Below, in pieces: positions 16,444-26,647 of a stretch of DNA of 64,000 bases. The notes under the pieces were generated by a model, which did no database searches, was not told where the DNA came from, and worked only from the letters and a program-made list of their open reading frames with translations. The translations under genes and the position numbers were made by a program. Each line of letters opens with the position of its first letter. The first letter of the stretch is position 1. Origin of the DNA: Chryseobacterium ginsenosidimutans (GTDB taxonomy: Bacteria; Bacteroidota; Bacteroidia; Flavobacteriales; Weeksellaceae); contig NZ_JANUCO010000001.1 of assembly GCF_024807225.1 (NCBI RefSeq), positions 806,001 through 870,000 of the forward strand, in the 5' to 3' direction.

Positions 16444-18033
16444 ATGAGCCTTTTTTCAAATGTTAGTATAAAGAGTTTCGGGATAGCGATTTTCCTGTTT
16501 CTAGCTGTTTGTTTTGGATATTATCTTAATTTAGTTTCGAAAACCGATGGGCATTATGTTTATCTTATTGATGATGCTTATATTCATTTGGCGATGGCAA
16601 AAAACTTTGCGTTACATGATGTTTGGGGAGTGACGAGATATGAATTTTCTTCTACGTCTTCTTCACCATTATTCACTTATCTTTTAAGTGTTTTGATTAA
16701 GATTTTCGGGAATAATGATCAGATTTCGCTTTATTTTAATTTGATTTTAGGAGTTGGAATTGCTTATGTTTTGAATCAATATTTTTTAGGAATTTTTAAA
16801 AGTGTAAAGAATATTGTAAGCGCGGTTTTGTTTACCTTATTTTTTTCTGTGTTACATTTGCAGCTTTTATCGGGAATGGAGCATATTTTTCATGTGTTTT
16901 TATTTGTATTAAATATTTTCTGTCTTTCGAATTTTAAAAATAAAACTGCCGTCCTTGGATTTTACCTTTCCTTATTATTAATGGGATTGGTGCGTTTCGA
17001 AAGTATGTTTTACTTCGTCATTCTGGCTTTTGTTTTTATGTTAATTAAAAAATGGAAGGAAGCGTTTTTTACATTAGCTGTAGGGTTTGTTCCAGTCGTT
17101 ATTTTCTGTTATTTTAATTATCAGCATGATGGCTATTTATTTCCAAATTCTGTGTTGGTGAAAGGAACGAAACTTACTTTAGACTCTAATTTTCCTAATC
17201 AGCTAAAATCGATTTTCTTAGATAATTTTTTATTCAATATAAGTTTCTACAAAATAGGATTCTTTCCTATTATAATGGGTCTGATCTTTGTTTTTAGGGA
17301 TGTTAAAAAGAAAACTTTTAATGATTTAATTAAAGATAATTTTCTTCTGATCGTTATTTCCTTACTGATGATATGTCATTCTATGTTTGCAGATTTAAAA
17401 GGAATCTTTCGATATGAAGCCTATATTTTAGCAGGTTTTTCAATGGCTTTGATCCCAAAAGTGAAAGGTTTTTTTGAAAATTTTAAAAATTATATTAAAA
17501 AAGAAAAACTTCTTTCCGGATTAATAATACTAAATGTCGTCTTGCTGATCTACAAATGTTCTTTTGCACATACAATGTTGAACAACGGAGGGAAAAACAT
17601 TTACGAACAGCAAATTCAATCAGCCAAATTTTTGCATACCTATTACGATACATCCAAAGTTGTCGCAAATGATATTGGTGCTATTAGTTATTTTACGGAT
17701 ATCCATTTATTGGATATTGTTGGGTTGGGATCAAAAATCATGATTCCGTTCACAGAAAATAAAAAACCGATCGATAATCATTTTGAAACTTTCCTGAGTC
17801 AATATACCATTAATAATAAGTATGATGTTGCAATCATTTATGACGAATGGTTTCAGGGGCACGTTCCCAAAAACTGGAAGAAAGCTGCTGTTTTAAAAAT
17901 AAAAAATCCTATTTCTGTTTCTCGGGATAAAGTTTCAGTCTATTCTATTAATAAGGAAAATCTTTTACAGCTTAGGCAAAATATTAAAAAATTTAGCTGG
18001 AACAGAAATGTACAGGTGACAATCGTCGATTAA
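16444..18033 (+). CDS. Polytopic membrane protein, GT-C-type glycosyltransferase-like
   Basis: About 529 residues with some ten to twelve hydrophobic helices over the first ~370 residues and a soluble C-terminal domain. The first extracytoplasmic loop has DDAYIHLAMAKNFA (about 44-57) and then EFSSTSSSPLFTYLLS, the acidic-pair-plus-aromatic pattern seen in GT-C glycosyltransferases that use polyprenyl-phosphate sugar donors. The C-terminal part (NDIGAISYFTDIHLLDIVGL) also occurs in such proteins. The sugar and acceptor are unknown. The start at 16444 is chosen because a -7 promoter element lies inside the longer frame. Confidence 0.7.
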   Translation: MSLFSNVSIKSFGIAIFLFLAVCFGYYLNLVSKTDGHYVYLIDDAYIHLAMAKNFALHDVWGVTRYEFSSTSSSPLFTYLLSVLIKIFGNNDQISLYFNLILGVGIAYVLNQYFLGIFKSVKNIVSAVLFTLFFSVLHLQLLSGMEHIFHVFLFVLNIFCLSNFKNKTAVLGFYLSLLLMGLVRFESMFYFVILAFVFMLIKKWKEAFFTLAVGFVPVVIFCYFNYQHDGYLFPNSVLVKGTKLTLDSNFPNQLKSIFLDNFLFNISFYKIGFFPIIMGLIFVFRDVKKKTFNDLIKDNFLLIVISLLMICHSMFADLKGIFRYEAYILAGFSMALIPKVKGFFENFKNYIKKEKLLSGLIILNVVLLIYKCSFAHTMLNNGGKNIYEQQIQSAKFLHTYYDTSKVVANDIGAISYFTDIHLLDIVGLGSKIMIPFTENKKPIDNHFETFLSQYTINNKYDVAIIYDEWFQGHVPKNWKKAAVLKIKNPISVSRDKVSVYSINKENLLQLRQNIKKFSWNRNVQVTIVD

Positions 18034-18088
18034 ATGTAACTGTCTGTGAATTAATTTTTAATAAAAAATATAATTTATGTCTGAGTGC

Positions 18089-18118
18089 TTGTTAATTAAA
18101 AAAAAAATATTAAATTTG
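18089..18118 (+). promoter_or_regulatory. Promoter of the rpsL-rpsG-fusA-rpsJ operon
   Basis: TTG (18089-18091), 19-base spacer, then TAAATTTG (18111-18118). This is a near-ideal Bacteroidetes housekeeping promoter, 24 bases before rpsL. Confidence 0.8.
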
Positions 18119-18142
18119 CACCCTAAAATAAAAAGCAATTAA

Positions 18143-18556
18143 ATGCCTACTATTCAACAATTAGTAAGAAAAGGAAGAGCCACGCTTGCCAAGAAGAGCA
18201 AATCGGCTGCCCTAGATTCTTGTCCACAAAGACGTGGTGTATGTACGAGAGTATATACTACTACACCGAAGAAACCTAACTCTGCACTTAGAAAAGTAGC
18301 AAGGGTAAGACTTTCTAACGGTAAAGAAGTGAATGCCTATATCCCGGGCGAAGGACATAATCTACAGGAGCACTCGATAGTATTGGTTAGAGGCGGAAGG
18401 GTGAAAGACCTACCGGGAGTACGTTACCACATCGTAAGAGGTGCTTTAGACACTGCAGGTGTAAGTGGAAGAACACAGAGAAGATCGAAGTATGGAGCTA
18501 AGAGACCTAAACCAGGTCAGGCAGCAGCTGCACCAGCTAAAGGAAAGAAAAAATAA
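18143..18556 (+). CDS. rpsL: 30S ribosomal protein S12
   Basis: A 137-residue S12 with the highly conserved decoding-centre segments [12 protein letters not shown] (with the Lys of streptomycin-resistance codon 43-type) and [16 protein letters not shown]. The C-terminus has a short Ala/Pro/Lys extension ([11 protein letters not shown]). S12 monitors codon-anticodon pairing in the 30S A site. It is the first gene of the str-type operon, directly behind a strong promoter. The PNS and KP residues are wild type for streptomycin sensitivity as far as can be seen. Confidence 0.98.
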   Translation: MPTIQQLVRKGRATLAKKSKSAALDSCPQRRGVCTRVYTTTPKKPNSALRKVARVRLSNGKEVNAYIPGEGHNLQEHSIVLVRGGRVKDLPGVRYHIVRGALDTAGVSGRTQRRSKYGAKRPKPGQAAAAPAKGKKK

Positions 18557-18579
18557 TCATTAAATAAGGTACAGAAGCA

Positions 18580-19056
18580 ATGAGAAAGACAAAAGCGAAA
18601 AAAAGACCGTTGTTACCAGATCCGAAATTTAATGATCAATTGGTAACGAGATTCGTAAACAACTTAATGCTTGACGGTAAGAAGTCAATCGCATTCAAAA
18701 TTTTCTATGATGCATTAGAAATCGTAGAAGGTAAAAAAGGAGAAACGGAAAAAACTGCACTAGAAATCTGGAAAGATGCATTAACTAACGTTATGCCTCA
18801 CGTAGAAGTACGTTCTAGAAGAGTAGGTGGAGCTAACTTCCAAATTCCTATGCCAATCAGAGCAGATAGAAAAATTTCTATGGCAATGAAATGGTTAATT
18901 CTTTACTCTAAAAAGAGAAATGATAAGTCAATGGCTTTGAAATTGGCTAACGAAGTGGTAGCTGCTTCAAGAGAAGAAGGTGCTGCTTACAAGAAAAAAT
19001 CTGATACTCACAAAATGGCGGAAGCTAACAAAGCTTTCTCACACTTTAAATTCTAA
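18580..19056 (+). CDS. rpsG: 30S ribosomal protein S7
   Basis: A 158-residue S7, the primary 16S rRNA-binding protein that nucleates assembly of the 30S head. Conserved segments include [38 protein letters not shown] and [13 protein letters not shown]. It lies 23 bases after rpsL and 6 bases before fusA. Confidence 0.98.
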   Translation: MRKTKAKKRPLLPDPKFNDQLVTRFVNNLMLDGKKSIAFKIFYDALEIVEGKKGETEKTALEIWKDALTNVMPHVEVRSRRVGGANFQIPMPIRADRKISMAMKWLILYSKKRNDKSMALKLANEVVAASREEGAAYKKKSDTHKMAEANKAFSHFKF

Positions 19057-19062
19057 TTAGAA

Positions 19063-21180
19063 ATGAGTAGAGATCTTAAATTTACTAGAAACATTGGTAT
19101 TGCTGCGCACATTGATGCTGGTAAAACTACCACTACAGAAAGAATCTTATTCTATACGGGAGTAAACCACAAAATTGGTGAAGTACATGATGGTGCTTCT
19201 ACAATGGACTGGATGGAGCAGGAAGCAGAAAGAGGTATTACTATTACTTCTGCTGCAACCACTTGTTCTTGGAACTTCCCTACAGACCAAGGTAAGCCAT
19301 TAGCTGAAACTAAGCCTTACCACTTCAACATTATCGATACACCAGGACACGTTGACTTCACAGTAGAAGTAAACAGATCTTTGAGAGTATTGGATGGTTT
19401 GGTATTCTTATTCTCTGCAGTAGATGGAGTAGAGCCTCAGTCTGAAACAAACTGGAGACTTGCCGACAACTACAAAGTTGCAAGAATGGGATTCGTAAAC
19501 AAAATGGACAGACAAGGTGCTGACTTCCTTAACGTGGTAAACCAGGTTAAGACTATGTTAGGATCAAACGCAGTTCCAATCGTTTTACCAATCGGTGCTG
19601 AAGAAGATTTCAAAGGTGTAGTTGATTTAATTAAAAACAGAGCGATCGTTTGGGATGAAGCAGGACAAGGAGCTACTTTCGAAGTAGTGCCAATTCCTGA
19701 AGATATGAAAGCTGAAGTTCTGGAATACAGAGAGAAATTAGTTGAAGCAGTTGCTGATTATGATGACACTTTGATGGAGAAATTCTTCGAAGATCCAGAT
19801 TCAATTTCAGAAGACGAAATCAACGAAGCTCTTAGAAAAGCTACTATTGATTTATCTATTATCCCAATGACTTGTGGTTCTTCATTCAAGAATAAAGGAG
19901 TACAGTTTATGTTGGATGCAGTATGTAAATACTTGCCTTCTCCATTGGATAAAGATGATATCAAAGGTACTGACCCAAGAACAGATGCTGAAATTTTCAG
20001 AAAACCATCTGTAGATGAGCCTTTCGCAGCATTAGCATTTAAGATTGCTACCGATCCTTTCGTAGGAAGATTGGCATTCTTCAGAGCATACTCTGGAAGA
20101 CTAGATGCAGGTTCTTATATCTTGAACACTCGTTCAGGAGATAAAGAAAGAATCTCTAGAATCTATCAGATGCACGCTAACAAGCAAAATCCTGTAGAAT
20201 ATATTGAAGCAGGAGATATTGGTGCAGCTGTAGGTTTCAAATCTATCAAAACTGGTGATACAATGTGTGATGAGAAAAACCCAATCGTTCTTGAATCGAT
20301 GGTTTTCCCTGATCCGGTAATTGGTATCGCTGTTGAGCCTAAAACTAAGGCAGACCAGGATAAAATGGGTAACGCTCTAGCTAAATTAGCTGAAGAAGAT
20401 CCTACTTTCCAGGTTAAAACTGACGAAGCTTCTGGTCAAACGATTATCTCAGGAATGGGTGAACTTCACCTTGACATTCTTGTAGATCGTATGAGAAGAG
20501 AATTCAAAGTAGAAGTTAACCAAGGACAGCCTCAGGTAGAATACAAAGAAAATCTTACAAGAGTTGCTCAACACAGAGAAGTTTACAAAAAACAATCTGG
20601 TGGTAAGGGTAAATTTGCTGATATCGTATTTGAACTTGGACCTGCTGAAGAAGGTAAAGTTGGTTTAGAATTCATCAATGAGATCAAAGGTGGTAACGTT
20701 CCTAGAGAATTTGTTCCAGCTATTGAAAAAGGCTTTAAAGCTGCAATGAAGAACGGTCCTTTGGCTGGTTTCGAAGTTGAAGGTATTAAAGTTACTCTTA
20801 AAGACGGATCTTTCCACGCAGTGGATTCTGATGCACTTTCTTTCGAATTAGCTGCTAAATTAGGATTTAAAGAAGCGGGACGTGCTGCTAAGCCAGTAAT
20901 CATGGAGCCTATTATGAAATTGGAGGTTGTAACTCCGGAAGAATATATGGGTAACATCATTGGTGACCTTAACAAGAGAAGAGGAACAATCAGTGGACAA
21001 GAAGAAAAGAACGGTGCCGTTGTTATCAAAGGTTCAGTTCCATTATCTGAAATGTTTGGATATGTTACGACTCTAAGAACACTTTCATCAGGAAGAGCTA
21101 CTTCTTCTATGGAATTAGAGAAGTACCAAGCTACTCCTCAAAACGTTGCTGAAGATATCATCGCTAAAGCAAAAGGTTAA
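19063..21180 (+). CDS. fusA: Elongation factor G
   Basis: A 705-residue EF-G. The GTPase motifs are visible: [15 protein letters not shown] (P-loop, about 15-29), a DxxG motif [10 protein letters not shown] (about 91-100) and NKMDR (G4, about 145-149). Domains II-V follow, including GMGELHLDI and a C-terminal [16 protein letters not shown] segment. EF-G drives ribosomal translocation and, with RRF, recycling. It is followed by rpsJ rather than by tuf, in keeping with flavobacterial order. Confidence 0.98.
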   Translation: MSRDLKFTRNIGIAAHIDAGKTTTTERILFYTGVNHKIGEVHDGASTMDWMEQEAERGITITSAATTCSWNFPTDQGKPLAETKPYHFNIIDTPGHVDFTVEVNRSLRVLDGLVFLFSAVDGVEPQSETNWRLADNYKVARMGFVNKMDRQGADFLNVVNQVKTMLGSNAVPIVLPIGAEEDFKGVVDLIKNRAIVWDEAGQGATFEVVPIPEDMKAEVLEYREKLVEAVADYDDTLMEKFFEDPDSISEDEINEALRKATIDLSIIPMTCGSSFKNKGVQFMLDAVCKYLPSPLDKDDIKGTDPRTDAEIFRKPSVDEPFAALAFKIATDPFVGRLAFFRAYSGRLDAGSYILNTRSGDKERISRIYQMHANKQNPVEYIEAGDIGAAVGFKSIKTGDTMCDEKNPIVLESMVFPDPVIGIAVEPKTKADQDKMGNALAKLAEEDPTFQVKTDEASGQTIISGMGELHLDILVDRMRREFKVEVNQGQPQVEYKENLTRVAQHREVYKKQSGGKGKFADIVFELGPAEEGKVGLEFINEIKGGNVPREFVPAIEKGFKAAMKNGPLAGFEVEGIKVTLKDGSFHAVDSDALSFELAAKLGFKEAGRAAKPVIMEPIMKLEVVTPEEYMGNIIGDLNKRRGTISGQEEKNGAVVIKGSVPLSEMFGYVTTLRTLSSGRATSSMELEKYQATPQNVAEDIIAKAKG

Positions 21181-21197
21181 TTTTTTAAATTAAAGAA

Positions 21198-21503
21198 ATG
21201 TCACAAAGAATCAGAATAAAACTAAAATCTTACGATTACAACTTGGTAGATAAGTCTGCTGAGAAAATCGTAAAAACGGTAAAGGCTACTGGTGCTGTTG
21301 TAAACGGACCAATTCCATTGCCAACTAATAAGAGAATCTTCACTGTATTGAGATCTCCACACGTAAACAAGAAAGCTAGAGAGCAGTTCCAATTATCAGC
21401 TCACAAGAGATTGATGGATATCTACTCTTCTTCTTCTAAAACTGTGGATGCTCTAATGAAATTAGAGTTACCTTCAGGTGTAGACGTTGAAATTAAAGTG
21501 TGA
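21198..21503 (+). CDS. rpsJ: 30S ribosomal protein S10
   Basis: A 101-residue S10, with [15 protein letters not shown] at the N-terminus and the loop [25 protein letters not shown] that contacts 16S rRNA; it also serves as NusE in antitermination. In many bacteria it heads the S10 operon directly before rplC. Here it ends the str operon and a terminator follows; rplC lies about 11 kb downstream. Confidence 0.98.
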   Translation: MSQRIRIKLKSYDYNLVDKSAEKIVKTVKATGAVVNGPIPLPTNKRIFTVLRSPHVNKKAREQFQLSAHKRLMDIYSSSSKTVDALMKLELPSGVDVEIKV

Positions 21504-21564
21504 TAAATTGCTGGAAGATGGAAGTCTGATGACGGAAGTTTTAAAGCAACACCTTAAATATAAT

Positions 21565-21597
21565 AAATCCCTTTTCGAAAGAAGAGGGATTTTTTTG
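21565..21597 (+). terminator. Terminator of the str operon
   Basis: A 12-bp stem (21565-21576 with 21581-21592, one G-U pair) closed by a GAAA tetraloop runs into a T-run. It clearly ends transcription after rpsJ. Confidence 0.9.
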
Positions 21598-21677
21598 CTT
21601 TATAAAGAATTTTTTTTCATTTAAAACTAACAATGTCAATTAGCAAAGAAAATAATATATAATCATTCTTGTAAAAG

Positions 21678-21709
21678 TCAAAAACGTATGACTTCGGCGG
21701 AGTTTTTGA
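21678..21709. repeat. 8-bp inverted repeat with 16-nt loop
   Basis: TCAAAAAC (21678-21685) and GTTTTTGA (21702-21709) frame a GC-richer loop. It may be an intergenic repeat element; it precedes the Fet4-like gene by 28 bases. Confidence 0.45.
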
Positions 21710-21737
21710 TAGTTAAAAGTTGATTAAAACTAATAAA

Positions 21738-22239
21738 ATGGCTAATACAAATAAAAGTGTTTTCGAAAAATTTTCAGACTGGGCAACCAAATTTACAGGC
21801 AGTTTCTTACGCATTTTTGGGTGCGACGGCAATTGTGGTAGCTTGGGCATTTTCAGGACCTGTTTTTAATTATTCGGAGACTTGGCAATTGGTAATTAAT
21901 ACAGGAACGACGATTATTACCTTTCTAATGGTTTTCCTGATCCAAAAAGCTCAGAATAAAGATTCAAAAGCTATTCAGATAAAACTGAACGAATTGATTG
22001 CTGCCAACGAAAAAGCAAGCAACAGAATTGTCGACATCGAAGATCTCACAGAAAAAGAGCTCGATCAACTTCATTGTTACTACGAAAAGCTGTCTGATTT
22101 TGCAGAAGAAGATGAAGATATACATACTTCACATTCTATCGATGCAGCCAAGAGAAATCAGAATTATAAGCAGCAATACTTCGAAAAAAAGCATAACGAA
22201 TGGCTTCAGAAACAGCCACAAAAAAAGGAATCAATTTGA
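21738..22239 (+). CDS. Low-affinity iron permease-like membrane protein, interrupted by a +1 frameshift
   Basis: With one base removed the gene encodes about 166 residues starting MANTNKSVFEKFSDWATKF. The natural continuation TGSSYAFLGATAIVVAWAF gives the first helix, and a second follows (NTGTTIITFLMVFLIQKAQN). This two-helix plus NKDSKAIQIKLNELI layout matches the small Fet4-like (low-affinity iron permease) family of bacteria. Substrate transport is unproven for the short forms. The extra T lies in AGTTTC at 21801-21806. The end of the gene (KKESI, stop) lies inside the terminator hairpin. Confidence 0.82.
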
Positions 22240-22249
22240 TTCCTTTTTT
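22221..22249. terminator. Bidirectional terminator overlapping the iron permease-like stop
   Basis: AAAAAAGGAATCAA is complementary to the following TTGATTCCTTTTTT with almost no loop; the inner pairs must open. A- and T-runs flank the stem, so it can act on both strands, including the convergent 901-residue gene. Confidence 0.8.
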
Positions 22250-22268
22250 GTTTCTATAATTCAAAAAT

Positions 22269-24974
22269 TTACTTCATAAAATACCCAAAATAAGAACAGC
22301 TTCCCATAAGGTTTTTCGTAACCTCTGCATCTGCATATTGCGTTTTCAATAAAGCAAAATAGGTTCTGTATTTTTGATTTTTAAGTTGGTCCAGTTGTGT
22401 TTGATAAGCATCACTTTTCTTACTATAATCAGGATCTGAATAATCAACTTTTGAAGGATTCTTAGCTTCATACTGATAATATTTCCCCTGTTCTGCACTT
22501 GCCATCTGGAAAAGAACTCTTGCTTTTTGTTCTTTATTGGCTGAAATGTCCAATGCTTTTTTATAATAATTGATAGCAAGATCAAAATTATCAGGTTCAA
22601 TATACGTTCGATTCAGGAAGTTTTTATAATAATATTGATAAGGATTTTGTTTATCCGTACTCCAGAAATCGTACTTTCCACCGTTTGTATTGTCAATATC
22701 CATGACGAATAATTGTCTGTAATATCCTAAAATAGAAGTGTTGTATAATAAATTTCCTATTAATTGATTAGCAGTTGCAGATTTTTCATCTTTTCCGACT
22801 CCGATTTTTTTCAACTGAATTAATGCGTCTACCAATTCCAATTTATTCATCATGGGCTTAATGAAAGGGAATTGTGAGTAATCTTCTTTTTCCATGCTTT
22901 CATCAGACGAACTTTGGTAGCTTTCCCAAACATTATGACCGAAAACAAGATCTGAAATATTATTAAATCCATTATAAGCAGTTCCAGAATATTCAAGAGG
23001 TGTCGTTTTCTTAGCATCATAATTCCATTCGGATCTAGGAATTCCCGAGAAACTCTGTGCTTTTGCATAATAAGATTTAGCTTTTTCAAAATCTGCCTGT
23101 CTCATGGCTCTGTCGCCATAAATTACCGCAAAAAACGCATCAATATTTCCGACATCATTAATATTTTTAGCGATGATTTGTTCTTCAAACTGAGTCTTAT
23201 TTGGTTTTCTATAAAAATCTTCTACACTTTTTACCAAAGTGGAATTCGGGTTGTACTGCAGGTCCGAAAGTTTATTATTCATCAGAAAAGATTTTCCGTC
23301 TTCGCCTTGAAGGAAATAACGGTTTGCCAAAACATCTTTCAGGAAATCTTTCGTTGAAGGGACTTCACCATAATAATCATATTCACTGGTTTCCGTGCTG
23401 TCTTTTTTCACTTCCGGCTTGTCCACAAAATATTCTGCGTAATCTTTCATTAAATGATCTTCATATTCTGCATCGATTTTGGGTTGAGAAACAATATCAT
23501 TCAGCACTTTCATCCTTTTTATTTCCTCCAAATATTCCGGATTGGTGGTTTTAATATCTTCTAAAACTTTCGTACTTGCTTTGTAATCTTTTTTCAAAAA
23601 CTTCAGGTAAGCATCGGCAATCTGCCAATATTCATCTTTCGATTTCTCTTTGGTTTTATCGGTGAATTTTTCCAACTCATCCAAAAAGTCTTTCGTCTTT
23701 TCATCATACCAATAATTATTCTTTGTAAAAACCGGAATTCTGTTCGGATTGTCTAATAATTCATCATTACTTTGATCTGCTTTACTTTCTGCAGGACTTT
23801 TATCTTTTATTCCGAATAGCTTTTTGAAAAACAGGACAATTTTTTGCCAGAAAGAAAGTTCTTTTTTCGGCTCTGTTTCAGTTTTTACCTGATCTGAAGT
23901 TTTGTTTGAATTGTCAACTTTATCAACCTGAACTGTTGAATTTCCATCATTATTGTTGTAATAATAAATCGGAAGATAATTTCTTTCCAATTCATTAATA
24001 CTTCTCACTGCCATTACTTTCAGGATCTCCGAATCGGGATCAATCTCAAACATTTTTTCCATAATCGGAATAGGATTGTTGAAATCTTCATATCCCAAAA
24101 GAAAATACGCCATATTTTTCTCGTCATTCGTTCCGGCTCTTTTCAAAATATTATTAAAAGAAGCGGTGTCAGAAAGTTTCATCGAAACGAAAGCAGACTC
24201 TTTACGGCTTTTACTGTCTTTGAAAACCTGAAAGAAATTCCAGTTGGCATCGCTTTTCATACCCAATCCTCGTTGCGCTCCTGCAAGTTGGTCAAGCGCC
24301 ATAATGTAAGGCGCACCTTTCGATTTTATAGGCAGAACATACGTTTTAAAAGCCTGAACCGCCACATCATAATTTCTCGTATAATGATTGAAACGAACCA
24401 ATTGATAACCGTATCGCTGCTTAATTTCAGGATTTTTTGCAGCATTGTAAAGTGATGTTAATGCTGAAATCGTTTTGTTATAATCAAGATTGGTGGCATT
24501 TTTATCGGTTGTGTTTTCTCGGTAATAAAAAGAATCGGCACTTTCCACATAATTGATTTTCATGTAAGGCTCAAGATATTTTGCCTCAATCAGATAATCA
24601 ATTCCTTCATGATATTTTTGATAAAAACCGGCACCTAATTTTATTAATAACTGATTGGTCGGAGTTCCTTTTTTTAAGGCATTCAAATCATTGATGTTCA
24701 TTTTATTCACCAGATAATCCGTTTCTGCATAACTCAACTGATTATTGAAAAACTTCTTCCATGCATAAATATTCTCGTCCGGAATTTGGGAAGGTTTAAA
24801 ATTGGTATAAAACGCTTCCGAATAAGAATGAAGAAAAGGCAGGTAAGATTTGTCCCTAATGATACTTTGTGTAAAGAGATTAAAATATTCATAATCCGGA
24901 TCCGACCACGCACAAGCATCAGATTTCGTATAAAAAAGCGATAAGACCGCAAGTGAAAGTAAGTACTTTTTCAT
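22269..24974 (-). CDS. Large secreted protein with helical repeats, unknown function
   Basis: A 901-residue protein with an N-terminal signal peptide (MKKYLLSLAVLSLFYTKSDA, cleavage about 20; a mature N-terminal Cys is next but not in a lipobox). The body is strongly helical with Tyr/Asn/Ala-rich segments that look like TPR or Sel1-type repeats (for example FEKAKSYYAKAQSF and NYYKKALDISANKEQKARVL). A basic, aromatic segment near the middle (FWQKIVLFFKKLFGIK, about 375-390) could be a membrane-interacting helix. It does not match a family I recognise. It appears monocistronic; a 12-bp inverted repeat lies upstream of the start. Confidence 0.75.
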   Translation of the reverse strand: MKKYLLSLAVLSLFYTKSDACAWSDPDYEYFNLFTQSIIRDKSYLPFLHSYSEAFYTNFKPSQIPDENIYAWKKFFNNQLSYAETDYLVNKMNINDLNALKKGTPTNQLLIKLGAGFYQKYHEGIDYLIEAKYLEPYMKINYVESADSFYYRENTTDKNATNLDYNKTISALTSLYNAAKNPEIKQRYGYQLVRFNHYTRNYDVAVQAFKTYVLPIKSKGAPYIMALDQLAGAQRGLGMKSDANWNFFQVFKDSKSRKESAFVSMKLSDTASFNNILKRAGTNDEKNMAYFLLGYEDFNNPIPIMEKMFEIDPDSEILKVMAVRSINELERNYLPIYYYNNNDGNSTVQVDKVDNSNKTSDQVKTETEPKKELSFWQKIVLFFKKLFGIKDKSPAESKADQSNDELLDNPNRIPVFTKNNYWYDEKTKDFLDELEKFTDKTKEKSKDEYWQIADAYLKFLKKDYKASTKVLEDIKTTNPEYLEEIKRMKVLNDIVSQPKIDAEYEDHLMKDYAEYFVDKPEVKKDSTETSEYDYYGEVPSTKDFLKDVLANRYFLQGEDGKSFLMNNKLSDLQYNPNSTLVKSVEDFYRKPNKTQFEEQIIAKNINDVGNIDAFFAVIYGDRAMRQADFEKAKSYYAKAQSFSGIPRSEWNYDAKKTTPLEYSGTAYNGFNNISDLVFGHNVWESYQSSSDESMEKEDYSQFPFIKPMMNKLELVDALIQLKKIGVGKDEKSATANQLIGNLLYNTSILGYYRQLFVMDIDNTNGGKYDFWSTDKQNPYQYYYKNFLNRTYIEPDNFDLAINYYKKALDISANKEQKARVLFQMASAEQGKYYQYEAKNPSKVDYSDPDYSKKSDAYQTQLDQLKNQKYRTYFALLKTQYADAEVTKNLMGSCSYFGYFMK

Positions 24975-25017
24975 TGTATGGATGGTGTTTTTTTTAGTTA
25001 TAGTTTTAAATCCAAGT

Positions 25018-25072
25018 ATCTGTGTAATCTGAGAAATCTGCGGGAGATATTTTTCCCACTGATTACACAGAT
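25018..25072. repeat. 12-bp inverted repeat, flavobacterial intergenic type
   Basis: ATCTGTGTAATC (25018-25029) and its exact complement (25061-25072) enclose a GGGAG...CCC stretch that may extend the pairing. The arm sequence resembles intergenic repeats common in flavobacterial genomes (from memory). Confidence 0.6.
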
Positions 25073-25099
25073 CTTAACAGATTTATGATGATTAAATTT

Positions 25100-26077
25100 T
25101 TAAAAATTAAAATTCTGTTCTGTAACAAATTTACTATCTAATTGATAATAAATAATATTGAAATGCTGTATTTTTTTCTCTAAGAAATCAACGACCTCCT
25201 GAATTTGTTCATCAGAAATTTCTTCAACTTTTATTCTGAAACCTTTATTCAAATAATTTCCAAAGTAAAATCCGTCTTTCCGGATTTCAATTTCTGTAGT
25301 AGAGATTTTTTTAAAATGGGGATTTTCCAGATCTTTTTCAGATAAGGCATTGATTAATTTATGTTTTCCTAAATAATTGGTGACAATTCCCCAAGAATAA
25401 ATCGGAAGCGCCACTTCAATTTTTTTAATAGGATATTCATCAATTTTTGACAAATAACTTTTCAACGTGTTCACATCTAAAATTGAATTTTTATCTGAAT
25501 TTTCCAGCGGCGAAGAAGTAGAGTAGCACATCAGATACACTTTTTCAACAGGCGGAATTCCCGTCTGAACTTTATCTTTCACCTGATGAAGACGAAGTGT
25601 GCAGGTGATTTCTTTTCCTGAGATCTTTTTTAACTCTTTCAAAAATTTAAAATAATCATCTCTCGTTCCTGCGGTCCAGTCACAGTCGATCTGGATTTCA
25701 CTGCTGGTTTTAAAATGATATTCCGAAATTTTTTTCTGAATTAAACTGTTGATGCTTTCTGCTAAAAATTTTATTTCCTGATCTGTGATTTTTAATAAAG
25801 TTCGGTTAGTAATGAAAACAGTCGGAACAATTTGTTTGTCGGTTTCAAAACTTTTGTCTTTTGTAATCGCTCCGATCGGTTGAAATTTGCCATTAATTTT
25901 ATCAACATCAAAAAACCTCGTGTATAAATAAGGTGTTGTCGCTTTATTCAAAATTTCCTTTTCGGTTTTGTCTAAAGCCAATTTGGTTTTCCAGTAATAA
26001 AATGTATAATCGTGATTCTCTTTTTTCGAGCATGAGAATAGGAAAACGAAGAGAAATAAAAATCTAAGAACTTTCAT
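25100..26077 (-). CDS. Predicted lipoprotein, possibly TIM-barrel-like
   Basis: About 325 residues. The N-terminus MKVLRFLFLFVFLFSCSKKE is a lipoprotein signal with its lipobox cysteine near 16. The ATG at 26077 is preferred to an in-frame start 24 bases upstream, because it gives a proper signal and overlaps the previous stop as TAATG. The segment IQIDCDWTAGTRDDYFKFLKE-like (about 136-156) and later strands with LPIYSWG recall DUF3142-type glycoside-hydrolase-like barrels; this is tentative. It is translationally coupled to the preceding small secreted protein. Confidence 0.7.
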   Translation of the reverse strand: MKVLRFLFLFVFLFSCSKKENHDYTFYYWKTKLALDKTEKEILNKATTPYLYTRFFDVDKINGKFQPIGAITKDKSFETDKQIVPTVFITNRTLLKITDQEIKFLAESINSLIQKKISEYHFKTSSEIQIDCDWTAGTRDDYFKFLKELKKISGKEITCTLRLHQVKDKVQTGIPPVEKVYLMCYSTSSPLENSDKNSILDVNTLKSYLSKIDEYPIKKIEVALPIYSWGIVTNYLGKHKLINALSEKDLENPHFKKISTTEIEIRKDGFYFGNYLNKGFRIKVEEISDEQIQEVVDFLEKKIQHFNIIYYQLDSKFVTEQNFNF

Positions 26078-26490
26078 TATTGATACAATGTGCCTCCGCA
26101 TTCACAATTCTGTTCGTCCATTTTGGAAACAGGACAACAGTCGTCTGATTTCATAATTTTCCCTTTTTCGTCGGTAAGGTAAATTTTTTCTTTATCGAAT
26201 TTCACGTAAAAAGTTTCATTGTAGGTTTTGAAATATACCTTCATCACTTTCGGGTTGTATTTTCCGGCGTTAATTTCTTCTTTCGTTTCCGCTCCATCCG
26301 CCTGATTAATTTGTACAAAACCAAAGTAGACCTCTCCATTATTTTTCACGTCAAGATAATAAGACGGAGTTCCCGTTCCGCTTACTCCCTGTTCAATATT
26401 GAAATCCCGCTTTCCTGTAAACGGTGCTTTCGATTGTGCAAACGACAGAATGCAAAAGCAGAAAGTAAATAAAGCCAAAAACTTTTTCAT
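26077..26490 (-). CDS. Small secreted Cys-containing protein
   Basis: A 137-residue protein with a signal peptide (MKKFLALFTFCFCILSFAQ, cleavage about 19). The mature part is beta-rich (YYLDVKNNGEVYFGFVQI) and ends with a Cys cluster, DDCCPVSKMDEQNCECGG (about 117-134), that could bind a metal or form disulfides. No family was recognised. Its stop overlaps the start of the lipoprotein gene by one base, so they form a two-gene unit. Confidence 0.7.
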   Translation of the reverse strand: MKKFLALFTFCFCILSFAQSKAPFTGKRDFNIEQGVSGTGTPSYYLDVKNNGEVYFGFVQINQADGAETKEEINAGKYNPKVMKVYFKTYNETFYVKFDKEKIYLTDEKGKIMKSDDCCPVSKMDEQNCECGGTLYQ

Positions 26491-26647
26491 ATGCTAAAAT
26501 TTCTCAAAAGTAAAAATATCCCAGCAAAAATTAAACCGTAAAATCACGGAGATTGCTTTTAGAATGGGCTTTTAGATAAAAGATTCAGTTAAATGTTTTA
26601 AACGCTATGATCGCAAAAGCTTTTTTAATTAAACTTGAAAAGATTTT

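Noticed and set aside
20583..21029. Long antisense frame within fusA
   Set aside because: It mirrors the codon structure of the highly conserved EF-G gene and resembles no known protein.
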